Shown: piece by piece, positions 1 to 12,777 of the stretch | Layout: each line of letters opens with the position of its first letter | Numbering within the stretch: the stretch's first letter is position 1 | NCBI GenBank assembly: GCA_029204225.1 | Contig: CM055100.1 | Span: 62,476,503-62,540,502 of the forward strand | Reading direction: 5' to 3' | Source of the DNA: Diphasiastrum complanatum | Lineage: Eukaryota > Streptophyta > Lycopodiopsida > Lycopodiales > Lycopodiaceae | DNA: 64,000 nt | The notes under the pieces: generated by a model | What the model was told of the DNA's origin: nothing | Database searches by the model: none | What the model saw: only the letters and a program-made list of their open reading frames with translations | Program-made: the position numbers and the translations under genes

Positions 1-2335
1 TGCTAAGGCAATGATAAGGCGTAGCGTAGTCCACTATAGTCACTGGAGCAAATGTCTCTTCATAGTCAATTCCTTTGCTTTGCTCATAACCCTTCACTAC
101 TAGGCGTGCCTTATACTTTGCTATTGTGCCATCCGCATGAAACTTTGTTCTAAAACACCCATTTGTTTATCAATGGGCTTCTTTCCAAGTGGTAGATCAA
201 CCAACTCCCATGTATCATGTCTTTGGATGGATTCTATCTCTTCTTCCATTGCCCTTTGCCATTCTTTGTGATCTTTTGCCTCATCAAAGGTTGATGGCTC
301 TCGACACTTCAAAATGTCAGTCATTAGGGCATAGTTCACATGATAACGATCGGGAGACTTCCTTTTCCTTGTTGATCTTCTCACTTCACTTTGTGTGCTA
401 GATCCTGTTTGATTTAGCTTTGCGTCCTTCATGATCTTTTCATATCATTTTGATATCCTAGATTCAGGTGATACACTACTACTCTTATCCCAAGGAGTGT
501 CCAAGTAATGTCTCTTACTTCCAACCGGGTTTCTCCTTTATTGCTCCTATTGGCAAGTACCTCCCCTAGGCTCTTGAATAGGTGGTGTTCTTTCATATTC
601 GCCCCCTCTCGACTTTCGTCTTCACCTGCATCATTTTGTGGAGCATCTTCTTCATTTTCTTCCTCCAGAATTGTGGGAAGTCTCTTGATGCTTTTCACCT
701 TTTGCATGGTCTTCATCTTTATATCTATGTGTTTCATCAAAGATCACATCTTTGCTAATGTGAATCTTGTTCATTTCAGGATCAAAACACCTGTAAGCTT
801 TCGTTCTTTCATAATAACCGACGAAGATACACTTGATTGCTTTGGCATCAAGTTTCTTTTGCTCCTCCTTTGGCACATGTACATAGGCCTTACATCCAAT
901 GACACGAAATTTGTCGATTTTTGGATTTATTCCAGTAAATGCTTCTTCAAGAGTCACATTTGGAACCGCAACTATAGGGCTCCTGTTTTGCAAGAACGTT
1001 GTCGCACTGCACACTTCTGACCAAAGTGAATCAGTCAAGCCCATTTGCTTCATCATGGAGCGTGCACTCTCCATAATAGTTCTGTTTTTCCTTTCAGCTA
1101 CACCATTACTATGCGGCGTGTGTGATTGTGTGAATTGTCTTTTAATGCCGTGTTCTTTGCAAAAGTCTTCAAAATCATCAGATTTGTATTCACCCCCTCT
1201 ATCAGATCTTAGCACTTTTATGCGTGCAATCTAGTTGGCTCTACCAAAGTTTTGAACTCCTTGAAACGAGCAAAAGCGTCAGATTTCTTCTTCAAGAATA
1301 AATCCATGTCCTCCTAGAGTAATCATCTATGAAAGTCATAAAATAATATGCTTTCCCAACGACATGGTCTTTATTGGGCCGCACAGGTCGCTGTGAATTA
1401 GTTCCAGTGGTTTCTTAGCTCTTGCAGCTCCACCTTTCTTGAATGTCTCTCTGTGATGCTTTCCCATGATGCATCCTTCACATATTGCATGATGATCATC
1501 CTGCAATGCTGGTAACCCTATTACCATCTTCAGCTTCGCCATCAATCTCAAGCTCCCATAGTTCAAATGACCAAGTCTTCTATGCCATAACTCGGATTGA
1601 GATGCTGTTGAGATAGCCAAACCATATTCACCTGGTTTTGCAGCATCCAATTTATAAAGGCCACAGTTACTATCTCTATAACCCTTCACCACCACTTTGT
1701 GGTTATGGTTCGTATCCTTTATAAGGCATCCCATCCTTGACAAATTCAACTTTAAGATGTTGATTTGCCATTACACCAACAGAAAGCAAACTCTTTTTGA
1801 GTCCAGAAACATAAAGTACATTAGGAATATTTTTAATTTTGCCATCAGGAAATTGCACAGGTATATTGGCCCACACCCCTGTATCTGGCATTCCTCTCCA
1901 TTGGCTTGAGTGACCTTATCCCCATCATGGATTGGTGAGAATTTTTCAAACCAATCACGTTTTCTGGTCATATGCCTTGTGGCGCCTGAATCTATGAACC
2001 ATCTGGCACCATCGTCAACTTGGATGCCAATGCCGATGAGAAAACACTTGTCTCGTCATCTTCTCCATCATCTTTGGCAATGTTTCCTTGTTGAGTCACT
2101 TTTCCCACCTTTATGTTTGCTTTCTTCTTATAACACTCGCGTGCCCAATGGCCCGATTTGCCGGCAATAGTAACATTTTTCTTTCTTATTCTTTTTTCCT
2201 TTTGATGACGATTCTCCTTCATCATCATCATCCTTGGATTTCTTAGGAATCCTTTTCCATCCTCTCTGTTTGCCTTTAGCAAGCAAGGCTTGATCCTCCT
2301 GTGAGGTTTGTCTTGACTTCACCACTTCACGACAC
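1..2335 (-). mobile_element. Ty1/copia retrotransposon, decayed, 3' end beyond or lost at left edge
   Basis: Read on the minus strand from about 2330 down to 1, the order is gag zinc knuckle (CYYCRQ and GHWAREC, about 2100-2200, in two frames), protease/pre-integrase region (1700-2000), GAG_pre-integrase finger (LWHRRLGHLNYGSL and CEGCIMGKHHRETF, 1380-1620), integrase core (HSDLCGP near 1380; SDRGGEYKSD and GVAERKNRT, 1080-1215), integrase C-terminus (KFRVIGCKAYVHVPKEEQKK, about 900) and the start of reverse transcriptase (WQRAMEEEIESI at 300, [11 protein letters not shown] near 60). That order is diagnostic of copia. Several frameshifts and stops make it a pseudogene. The gag N-terminal (UBN2-type) domain is missing: homology stops at about 2335 in unrelated sequence. 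At the left edge the RT diverges just after FAPV. Confidence 0.93.
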
Positions 2336-3533
2336 GTGATGTCAGAAATCGATAATAATGACCTGAAATTTTTAGCTTACCAGGCCACCCGCCGCTCTTT
2401 CGCCAAATTGAAAGCCAAACTGGCGTCGTTTTCCAAAATGCTTCACGTCACCAACTCCCAGCTTCCTGCCCAGTGGAATGGTGAAATCATTCTGGCGCAC
2501 TTCGAACACTTTCTCCATGGTAATCACTCTATTTTGGTGTACCGTACTTGTAGGTACAGTTAGGGTGCCCTTCATTTGGAGGCTATAGCCTTTCATTTGG
2601 TCAAAATAGGCTAAAGGAGGTGAAAATAAGGGCAATTTGGGTTTTTGAACTGTTTCTTCAGTGTGAAGAAACTTCACCCTTCAAAGACTTGGGACCCAAC
2701 ATTTTTTTTCAGTTTGAAGATTTTTAATGAAGTTGCAATGCACTTTGCACTTCAGACCCCTTCAGACTTTTTCACTTCAATCCAACGGATCCTTTAGATC
2801 CAACGACCCACCTGTTGTGAAATGACCATTGTCGATCTGTATGAATCAAGATCGAACAGCTGGCAACGCGTTTGTGCATTGATCAAAGGCCTTCGAAGCA
2901 CTGAACACTTCGGGCCGCTAGCTGATGATTAGGACTGAGCGCGCGACAGCTCCCGCGACCTCTCCTCCTCCTCTCTCTTCCAGCGATGGAGTTTTCTCTC
3001 TCCTTCATGGGCTATGGCAGCTCCTCATGAACAGAACTAGCTGCCTTCCTCCTCCACGGCCAGTCGCGGCCTCCCTACCGCTGAATCGCGCTACCAGGAC
3101 GCCCATTCACAGCCTCTCACAGCTTTGAAAACGTCCTCCTACAAGGAGATATCTCAGATTTTGTCCCTTGAAACCCTAGCAATTTGAAGAGAAGAATATA
3201 TTGAGCTTTACTCAGGCTTTCCCTAAGCTTTCCTTTGCAGCTCCTAACTGACTGAGGTCGCCCTACTGTAGGTTATCTTCTGCTCCAAATCGCTCTTCAA
3301 ATGGTATTCGATTGGATTCAAACCAATCACAAACGCCAAGCCCTTCAGAAGAATTTTTCAGCTTCAAACTTGCTTGCTTTTTTATTCAACCAACAATTCC
3401 CTGTCTCTGAATCCTTTTTACAGTTTTGAGCCGTTCCACAAATCTCCACAGACTCGGTTTTGTGCTTCCTAGCCAACAAACCATCGTGAATTCGTAGATC
3501 TCTGTTCTTGTCCGGTGATTCCAGCCACCAAGG
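2336..3533. other. Unassigned region between truncated gag and PBS
   Basis: No gene is supported here. It lies where the missing 5' part of the copia gag and its leader should be. A short Ser/Pro-rich open frame at 2925-3128 and a minus-strand frame at 2372-2677 match nothing I recognise. It could be element leader or inserted DNA. Confidence 0.4.
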
Positions 3534-3545
3534 GCTCTAATACCA
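3534..3545 (-). promoter_or_regulatory. Candidate primer binding site (initiator Met-tRNA type)
   Basis: The minus strand reads TGGTATTAGAGC, one mismatch from the usual plant LTR-retrotransposon PBS TGGTATCAGAGC. Its orientation matches the copia remnant at 1-2335. The 5' LTR would begin just to the right (from about 3549), but no clean TG/CA LTR boundary is visible. Confidence 0.55.
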
Positions 3546-4473
3546 AGTTAAGAAAATACAATTGAAAACACCCGACCGGATCAATCACCACAGGACAACG
3601 TCAAGTGCAACAAGAATTCAGAATTGCTCACTTCAAATTGTATATTTCAAAACTACTTGTAAGTACAAAGATGAATTCCTTAAAAACACTCAAAGGGCTC
3701 GTAAAAGAAAGATGGCCCGATAACTCTAGAATTAAGCACACGTGGTGCCGTCAAAATAAGAAAGCACTATATAAGTCGATCATTGCTATTTTAACTATAT
3801 TTCTATAACTGTAACTAGAATAGTTAGAAAATTTCATTATACTAACCAGCATAGTCAAGTAAATTTAACTTGAGGTATTGACGTCGGACAGATTAGCACG
3901 TGTCGGGCAAGAAGAAGAAACCAATGGGATACGTCCATGCTGCCCATACACAAATTTCAAAATTTTCTATATTGTATTTTTATTTTTTAAAATCTGTGCA
4001 TTTTGATTGGGCCTGATGACGGTCGAAACTAAAGAAAAAAAATAAAAGTATCTTTACAAAGGGTCTTTTTGATATTGAGAACTCCTCTAATGGAGGTCGA
4101 AATAGACATCGGAATAAACATCGGTATATTGTTCAGAACAACATCGTGTATTTTGATTTCCATTCTGACCCTATAAGTACTTGGATTTGCTACTGAATGT
4201 GCGCCTCAGCTGCTTTGATGGTGATCCACCGAAAAATCAACAAATAAACCTGCAAAACAAAAACCAATATTGAAGTTCTTAAGTATATTACCACAAAAAA
4301 TATTCATGCCAAAATCTAAATTTTACAAAACAAATCTAAAAAAACCAAATCCACTCAAAGCAAAACTAAATTTATACAACGAACAACAGAGATCCATCTG
4401 CAAATTTGTATCTACAACAAAAAACTAGATCTACAGCATTTGGATCCACAGTAAAAAAACTGGATCTACAGCA
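3546..4473. other. Non-coding, probably decayed LTR and flanking DNA
   Basis: AT-rich sequence without a credible reading frame. The first few hundred bases are where the LTR of the left copia element should lie. Nothing else is recognised. Confidence 0.4.
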
Positions 4474-4742
4474 CATGAATAGGAAATTTGGCATCGTAAT
4501 ACCCATCGGAATAGGTGCTGCTTTAATAAATCCCACAGATCTGCCTATTTCGATGGGCATTCCGACTGTCTGCAAATCTGGACCTACATAGAAAATCTCT
4601 GGACCTGCAGCATCATCTGGATCAACAACACCCTAAATCATCTGATGAATAGAAAATTAGACATCAGAATACCCATCGACATAGGTGCTGCTTTAATGAA
4701 TCTCGCATATCCGCCTAATCCGACGGCCATTCCGACTTGTCT
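4474..4742. repeat. Diverged direct repeat, two units about 95 bp, offset about 173 bp
   Basis: Two units start at about 4474 and 4647 with the shared word GAATAG followed by AATACCCATCG, ATAGGTGCTGCTTTAAT and CATTCCGACT. Both units have a conserved start and end with scattered substitutions. The CATCGGAAT and ATTCCGAC words are each other's reverse complement in part, resembling the palindrome clusters elsewhere in the window. No coding content. Confidence 0.7.
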
Positions 4743-5496
4743 GTTACCTTAAGAAACATTTGTAGATTCGTCGCCTCCTTTGCCTTGAATAAAACCTGCA
4801 TAAAAAATGTGAAGTCAATATACCAAACTGTACTCACATTGAGATAGTGACTAAGATGTGAGAGAAGAAGAGAGTGAGAAAAAGAGATCAAGAGAAAGAT
4901 TACCTTACATCCAACAATAAAAAACCTCCATCCTCCACCTTTCTTTTTCTTCTTGAACTCACCACTTGATGTTGCAAGGAGAAGCATGACTAAGAGGAGC
5001 AAGGAAAGAGCAAAGAGTAAGAGGAGCAAGAGCAACAGGAGGAAGCAAAGAGCAAGAAGAGGAAGCAAAGAGCAAGAACAAGAGGAACAATCAAAAGTGA
5101 GGAGGATAAAGAGAGTGAGGAGGAGAAAGAAGGTGATGAAGGATCATCCATAAAAAAAAGAGGACAAAGGTGGCAGGTACGTCCCTTGATACCATCACCC
5201 ACTCCTCTTCCTTTTTTGAAAATGCCATGACAATGGTCAAAGATTTTGAAATTAGAAAGAATCTGTCTAAGCCTTAGTATAGACCTCAAATTAGATGCAG
5301 TGTACGGACAATCTATGTATTGGTATTGACATTGTAGCAGCTATGAGTCAGTATATGTAGAAGTATTGCAATGAATATAATATTAAAAAATGAATGCAAG
5401 TGAAATGTAATTATGTGTAAACATAAATCATTCTCGTCATCACACAAGTCTTGGCACTTGTTTTTTAATACTTTATTTTCTACTCCATATTGTCTT
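4743..5496. other. Non-coding, with purine-rich degenerate tandem tract
   Basis: No gene. Positions 4975-5150 are almost pure purine with degenerate iterations of GGAAGCAAAGAGCAAG, which produce Lys/Arg/Ser-rich open frames on one strand and Leu/Ser-rich ones on the other. These frames are composition artefacts. Confidence 0.6.
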
Positions 5497-6939
<1,443 letters not shown>

Positions 6940-8056
6940 CACAACTAGAAAACTCCGTGTTTATCCACGCGGGGTATCCACGTAACACCCGACCCTTAGC
7001 CGATTTTCCGAAATTTTGTTTGCGTGGAACATCCACGCGTGGATTATCCCACCAAAAAGAAATTGAACACACCTCCGGCAAGTTCACTTGTGTTTTTCTG
7101 ACATGGCGCAGAAAAATTTATGCACGTGGATTATGCACGCATGGATAATCCATGCAGAATTGAATTTTGAAAATTCCGGCAACTGTTTGGGAGGGAAGCT
7201 TGGCGGCGCCAGACGACGGTTTTATGTGTGGATTATCCACGCAAATTCAATTATCTCAATGACTTGACCGGATCGGGATAATATTCTGGTTCTACTTTAA
7301 AGTTATCCACGCATGGATATCTTCTGTGTGGATTATCCATGCGGCTTTTTTTTTTTTTGCTTGTTGATAATGAAATGGAATCAGTTAAATAAATTATTTT
7401 TTTTTGCTTGTTGATAATATAATGGAATCAGTTGAATAAATATTTTTCGAAAGTGAATTATATTCCAATTCATTATATTTGTAAAAGTGTCTGCATCTTG
7501 TTATGAGTTGATTAGACGTAATCAACTCACCATTCATAGCTGAATTTCATGATTATGTTAAGTCCATAAATCATGTTCCTAGATTATATGGATTTTTGAT
7601 GAGGTCGGCCACCTACTTTTGTAAGTCACTTGACTCAAGCCACCAAGAGGGTAGTTATGCATGATCTAAGGCTTTGATAGCCAGGTTTAGGTCTCACGTG
7701 GAACATCCACGCATAGATAATTTCCCATGCAAGATCCACAAGGTATCCACGTGAAAGTCGAGTTTTTTTTTTTTGAATTTTACTATGTTGTGGATAGTCC
7801 ACGCGTGGATAATCCACGCAGAATCATATTCCCCTCTACAGGTCCAATCATCGGAGGTTTGGTCGACTATCGGTTGTCGAAGTTGGCATGGAAAATTTAT
7901 GCGTGGATCTTCCACGTGGTTTGAATTTCACGACCTCCGGCCAATTGCGGACAATTGTTGCTGTAAATGACATCAGTGTGGAACATCCAGGCGTGGATAA
8001 TCCACACGACTGTATCCACGTCTATCCACAGCTATATCCATGCGGAAAGAAATTTG
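6940..8056. mobile_element. Probable non-autonomous CACTA-like element with subterminal motif array
   Basis: A CACTA-like terminus CACAACTAGAAAACTCCG begins at 6940, immediately followed by many copies of the word ATCCACGCG and its reverse complement CGCGTGGAT, in both orientations. Clear clusters lie near 6962-7045, 7124-7160, 7216-7235, 7303-7345, 7697-7755, 7790-7832, 7900-7920 and 7976-8045. Dense short direct and inverted motifs next to the termini are typical of plant CACTA (En/Spm) transposons. No transposase is present and I do not see the opposite terminus, so the right limit is only where the motifs stop. The CACTA assignment is inference. Confidence 0.55.
7353..7441. repeat. Tandem duplication, unit about 44 bp
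   Basis: A T-run followed by GCTTGTTGATAAT and ATGGAATCAGTT occurs twice in tandem. It lies inside the motif-rich element, in its motif-poor centre. Confidence 0.75.
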
Positions 8057-8736
8057 GCTCTGCCACCTCCTTTTTATTGTGTGTGGATATTTGCTTCATG
8101 TGTTCTTGTGCTTGACATGCAGTGATTTCTAATAAAAAGCTTGTGTAATTGCTAACCAAGTTGGATGTGTTGCAAGAGAGCAATTCAAGAGATTTGGCAA
8201 CGTAAAGTGCCTAGAAACTGGAAAACCAATTTTTTGAACTAGAATTGTTAAAAATAGCTTCATGCATGAAATTTTCTCTGATCAATCTACTGAACACCCA
8301 TGTACCATGCATCCAAACATGAATAGAGGTCTATCCATACACTTCCATCAATAGAAGAGCACTACACTGAGTTACATGCATGCATGCATAAGAACTTTTC
8401 GAAAATTTTGCAAATTTTAGTTCAAAAATTGCCAAACTTCTGACAACCATAACTTTCTCTAGAGGACACTTCGAGTCTTCACCTTCAAGTCTTCGTTCGT
8501 TTAACCTTCGTGTCTTCGGGTCTTGGCCTTTGTTGAACCATTATGTAGATGGTTATTATCTGGGGCAGTTTGTCTGTGGGCAGTTCCTTTGTATCTCTGT
8601 AGACGGTTATTATCTGGGGCAGTTTGTCTTTGGATCCAATTATTATTTTTGGAAATTTTAGATGAAGACCTTGCTATTCGTCGACGAGTTGTGGGATGTT
8701 GTTACAAGTATCGAAGTGAAGTCTGAAAACGACACA
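8057..8736. other. Non-coding with a short tandem duplication
   Basis: No gene. GGTTATTATCTGGGGCAG followed by TTTGTCT occurs at about 8550 and again at 8604 (period about 55 bp). Nothing else is recognised. Confidence 0.55.
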
Positions 8737-9709
8737 TAAAACTCAAAGTGAAAATCGAAGGATGGTAAAGCTTTTGCGCTTATTATCCTCAATATATCAG
8801 ATACTCAAATTGGCCATAAAAGCTGAAGCCAAAACTTCGAAGAAGCTTAAGACATCCTGAGCTCACTATATGATGTGAGAGACATAAGTACCAAGTTGCA
8901 TCTTCGAAGGAATTTCTTCACACTCAAGATGTCAAACAATGATTCTCTTCAGAATCATATTAGCTAGTTTAGGAATCTCTTGCAATAGATGGCCGCTGTC
9001 GAATCAGTCATAGATGATTAAGACGCAATTATGACATTGCTTTCAAACCTGCCCTCTGCATATGAGAACTGGGTGATGATCATCATGACACACTCAGATT
9101 TAACTCTTACCAGAGTTATCACTATGTTGCTGCAAGAAGATAATCGAAGAAGTCAAGACACTTCGTCTACCTCTTCATCTCATGCTCTATATGTCAACAA
9201 GGGCTCAAAACGACAGAAGCAGAAAAAGCTCCAAGCAGTCCGCATTGAATCAAAAATAGACTCAAGATCAAGAACAATCATCGAATCCAAATTCATCAAA
9301 GAAGAAGATGTTTTGCAGGTATTGCAAATGCAATAACCATGAGATCCAAGATTGCCGAATTCTCAAAGCAAATAATGCAGCCAAGCAACCTGATCAACAA
9401 GCAAATACAGTTACAACATCTCCTAAAGTCGAAATGGACAAAGACACTTTTATGGTCAAAGACAAATATGCAAATTCGGATGATTCGTGGTTTCTGGATT
9501 CTGGAGCTACTCAACATATGACCAATCATCGTGAGATTTTTCATTTATATACGGCAATACAAAGAAGCATGTTCATCTTGGTGATGATAGCACTTACACT
9601 ATCGACGGAGAAGGTACTGTAAGATTCAGGTTCCAGCATGATCAATTCAGACTACTATCAAAAGTCTTATATGTTTCTAAACTCTCTACAAATCTGTTAT
9701 CAATAAGTA
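8737..9709 (+). mobile_element. Ty1/copia gag and protease start, truncated pseudogene
   Basis: The plus strand encodes a degenerate UBN2-type gag (DGKAFALIILNISDTQIGH near 8760; LSSLYDVRDISTKLHLRR near 8860; AIMTLLSNLPSAYENWV at 9030-9080), a zinc knuckle CRYCKCNNHEIQDC (9311-9352, pattern CX2CX4HX4C), then the protease active site WFLDSGATQHMTNHREIFH (9490-9545). Stops and a frameshift interrupt it. Homology ends abruptly at about 9709, where gypsy RT sequence begins in the same orientation. The gag resembles the one at 25645-26258. Confidence 0.9.
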
Positions 9710-10432
9710 GCGCTGTAATCCTAATGTAGCGGATCTGATAAAGAAAGAACTTTAGAGATTGCTTGACGCAGATTTTATTTATGAGATCAAGCATACTGAA
9801 TGGATTTCACTGACTGTCATTGTTCCTAAGAAAAATGGGAAATTGAGGATCTGTGTGAACCTCAAAGCATTGAACAAAGTGACGCGGAAGGATCACTTTC
9901 TGTTACCTTTTACTGAAAGCATTTTGGATCGCCTTGCTGGAGCGGAAGCTTATAGTTTTCTGGATGGATTTAGTGGTTACAACCAGGTTAATATCGCACC
10001 TGCCGATCATCACAAAACCGCTTTTGCAACAGAATTGGGCACCTATGCTTACAAAGTAATGTCGTTTGGACTCTGTAATGCACCAAGCTCATTCCAAAGA
10101 GTAATGCAATTTGCTTTTAAAGATTATTTGTAGAAATTCTTTGAAATTTACTTGGATGACTTGGGAGTTCATTGTACAGATACAGACCACTTGGATCGAT
10201 TGGAAAAAGTATTTGAAAGATGTCGCAAATATCAAATTTCTCTTAATCCAGAAAAATGTCAGATATGGGTTTTCCACGGAGTTGTGCTTGGACATGTGAT
10301 ATCAAGACATGGTATTGCCACAGATTATTCTAAGATCAAAGCTATTGCGGAATTGCCACCGCCAGCAACAATTCGTGGAGTTTACGTGTTTATGGGCCAC
10401 ACAAACTACTATCGAACTTACAACATGCTATG
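9710..10432 (+). mobile_element. Ty3/gypsy reverse transcriptase fragment
   Basis: Starting with RCNPNVADLIKKEL, the plus strand encodes most of a gypsy RT: WISLTVIVPKKNGKLRIC, KDHFLLPFTESILDRLAG, FLDGFSGYNQVNIAP, FGLCNAPSSFQRVMQ, the catalytic YLDD (IYLDDLGVHC, about 10147-10180) and VVLGHVISRHGIA. One TAG stop lies at 10131 in the L-(Q)-KF segment. RT sequence ends at HTNYYR (about 10425) and is followed by gag of the same family, so RT precedes gag. This is a rearrangement or two joined copies, not a normal element. Confidence 0.92.
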
Positions 10433-12175
10433 AACGATGCAAATATGAGAGGAGGATGAAGATTCAGACGACGAACCAAATATTGGAATGCTACCATATA
10501 TAACGGGGCAAACCACTAAAACATCCACCACTGTTGCATCCACGAATATCAATGCAATATCAGAGTTGATGATTAACGAATTTGAGAAACTTGGCCAAAT
10601 TTAGTAGATGCAACTGGAAAATATGTAGTCTCAGTTCGATGAGAAGATGAAAGCATTGAAAGAGCACAAAGAAAAGAGTGCTAAAGTAGGTGAAAACTTT
10701 TCCTAGTCGAGAATCTGGTGTGCAATCTGTGTGGGGAATCACACCATAAATGAGTGTCCAACAATGAAAAGACGTATGACAGAGTCTATTTCTCACTTGT
10801 GCAACTCTATGGGACACAAAACAGCGTTTTGCTCATTTAATCCTTGGATTATCCAGCAAAGATACACTAAGCTTCAATATCGGGAACCTACTACCTATAA
10901 GGGACCTGATCCTAAGAATCATGCTCAAAACTTTGGCCTTGGATTTCCCGAACAACTAGCTTGGCCAGCTCCACGCCATCATGCTCCTATGAATCTAATG
11001 GAACTAGACTCTTCAGTTGGCAATGAGCAATGGAATTACAGTACTGATCAAGAAATTGGTCCTTCAAAGCAATATGTTATCTATGTTGTTGCACAACAAC
11101 TACAGGCTAGACAATGGACTAAAATGAGTATCACAGAGTTGCGGAATGTACGAACAAAGGAGAGTTTATCCCATTTTGTTGAGAGTGTGGTTATGGACAT
11201 TGTTATTACAAGGATTGTCTAGCAAGACCAAAATTACCGTCGATAATTGCTCCATTAAATATCATTAAAATCAAGCAGAGACCAACAGCTTAGCCTACTA
11301 AACCAAGTGTACCATTGATGGTTGTTACCAGAGCTCAGAAGCATAAAGGAGTTCCAATTGATCTAGCACCTGTTGAATCGGTGTCATCTATTGATATACA
11401 TATTGCATCAGGGGTGTATCTGAATCTCTCTCTAACCCAAAAAAGAAGAAATACCAAAATATGAGGTAGTGCATCAAACAATTGCAAGAAGAAGAGAAAT
11501 TAGAAGCTGCTAAGGCTGTAGCCGAAGTCCATTCTTCACCTGTGACACCATTGGATTTACGTAATCCACGAATAGATATTAATACACAATTACATCATCA
11601 CAAAGAACCCTTCAAGATGACAGAACCTAAAGCATCGCAAATAGAACAGATCGTGAATATTCTATCTAGCAAGATGGATATTACATTGGGAGAATTTCTT
11701 AAGCTGGTGTCAAAAGCAAAAGAAGTATTAGTAGAAAAATTGACTCAGATTAAATCAACAGTCCATCAGGAGTCACTCTTTTGTGCTAGATTTGAAGAAT
11801 CAAATGAAGTACTAAATGTAGGGGCAGCCTGGGAAAGTGCACAAATAAACATCACCCTGCCAATCCACAGACAATCTGATAAAGAGGCAGCTGTGATGGA
11901 TGGAAATTCAGGAGTTAACTTTATTTTAACAAAGCTATTTGTAAAATGGGGCCTTACAAGAATGAAGCCTGCAACTTTTGCCATCAAGCTAGCTGATCAG
12001 ACGACAATTCATCCTAAGGGCATAGTGGAAGATATACCTATCAAGATTGTTAGAGTTCAGTTTGTCATTACTTTTGTAGTAATGGACTTACCTGATGCAC
12101 CAAATGTTTATCGAGTCTTATTGGGATGTCCATGGTTACAACTTGCGCAAGTAATTCAAAAAAACTAAGATTCTT
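10433..12175 (+). mobile_element. Ty3/gypsy gag and protease region, pseudogene
   Basis: The plus strand holds a gag C-terminal part with a zinc finger (C-X2-C-X3-H-X4-C near 10727-10767), a second Cys/His cluster (CNSMGHKTAFC), the family-specific block QWNYSTDQEIGPSKQYVIYVV (11030-11090) and then the linker and retropepsin-like protease at 11482-12168. The protease has MDGNSGVNFILTKLFVKWGL at about 11898-11960 in place of the family's DGGSGVNLIS, and the C-terminal PNVYRVLLGCPWLQLAQV. The pol part that should follow is missing. Stops occur in gag. Confidence 0.88.
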
Positions 12176-12214
12176 TGCAATATTATGACAAAACCAGTTG
12201 AAGCAAGTCATTAT

Positions 12215-12510
12215 GATTAAGAACATAAACTTCATGCAATGTTATGGGCATTCAGAACAACTTATAAAGTTAGCACAAATCAGACACCATTTCAGCTTGT
12301 CTATGGTCAAGATACAGTTATGTCGATTGAATTTTGGTACCATCTTTACGCATAGCAGCTACGGAATGGTTGGATGATGCGAAATCTTTACAAATGCATC
12401 ATCATGAGGCCTTCCAAAACTTTGTGAAACCAGATTGATGGCAGTCCATGCACTAACAGCAGAGGCTCATCGCAAGGCATGGCATGATCGTCGTTTCTAC
12501 ACCATTGGTC
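12215..12510 (+). pseudogene. Gypsy integrase C-terminal fragment
   Basis: LHAMLWAFRTTYKVSTNQTP and FQLVYGQDTVMSIEF (12231-12340) are the conserved end of a gypsy integrase core, followed by degenerate AWHDRRF (about 12475). The RT, RNase H and integrase core are deleted between the protease at 12170 and this piece. Homology stops at about 12510, where sequence shared with the upstream region of ORF X copy 2 starts. Confidence 0.75.
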
Positions 12511-12777
12511 GAGAACCTTCACCGAGATTTTTGGAAGCTAGTTTTACAGTTTTGAACATGCCTACAAATTTTTTGTCCAGAATTGATGTGCCAAACTAGT
12601 ACGTTGTCTAATGGACTCTCAAAATTAGCTTATAAAAGGGCTAAATTTGATTTCATTTCTCACTTGTGCTAGCGAAGCTCTTGCAAATTTCTTCCACTAC
12701 CAAACTTTCCCAAAACTTACACATAGCTTCTAATACACTCTCAAGCTCTTTACTTCCATTTTTTACCAATTGCCATC
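12510..12777 (+). promoter_or_regulatory. Conserved promoter-like region upstream of ORF X copy 1
   Basis: This stretch is clearly similar to the minus strand at 23206-23460. Shared words are AACCTTCxCCGAGATTTTT, ACAAATTTTTTGT/GCAAATTTTTGT, ATGGACTC and CACTTGTGCTAGCGAAGCTC. A good TATA box TATAAAAGG lies at 12631, about 147 bp before the ATG at 12778. It suggests a pol II promoter plus a short leader. It has no PBS, so it does not look like a normal LTR-leader junction. Confidence 0.5.

Noticed and set aside
2925-3128. Pro/Ser-rich small protein
   Set aside because: No homologue known to me, short, and embedded in decayed element DNA.
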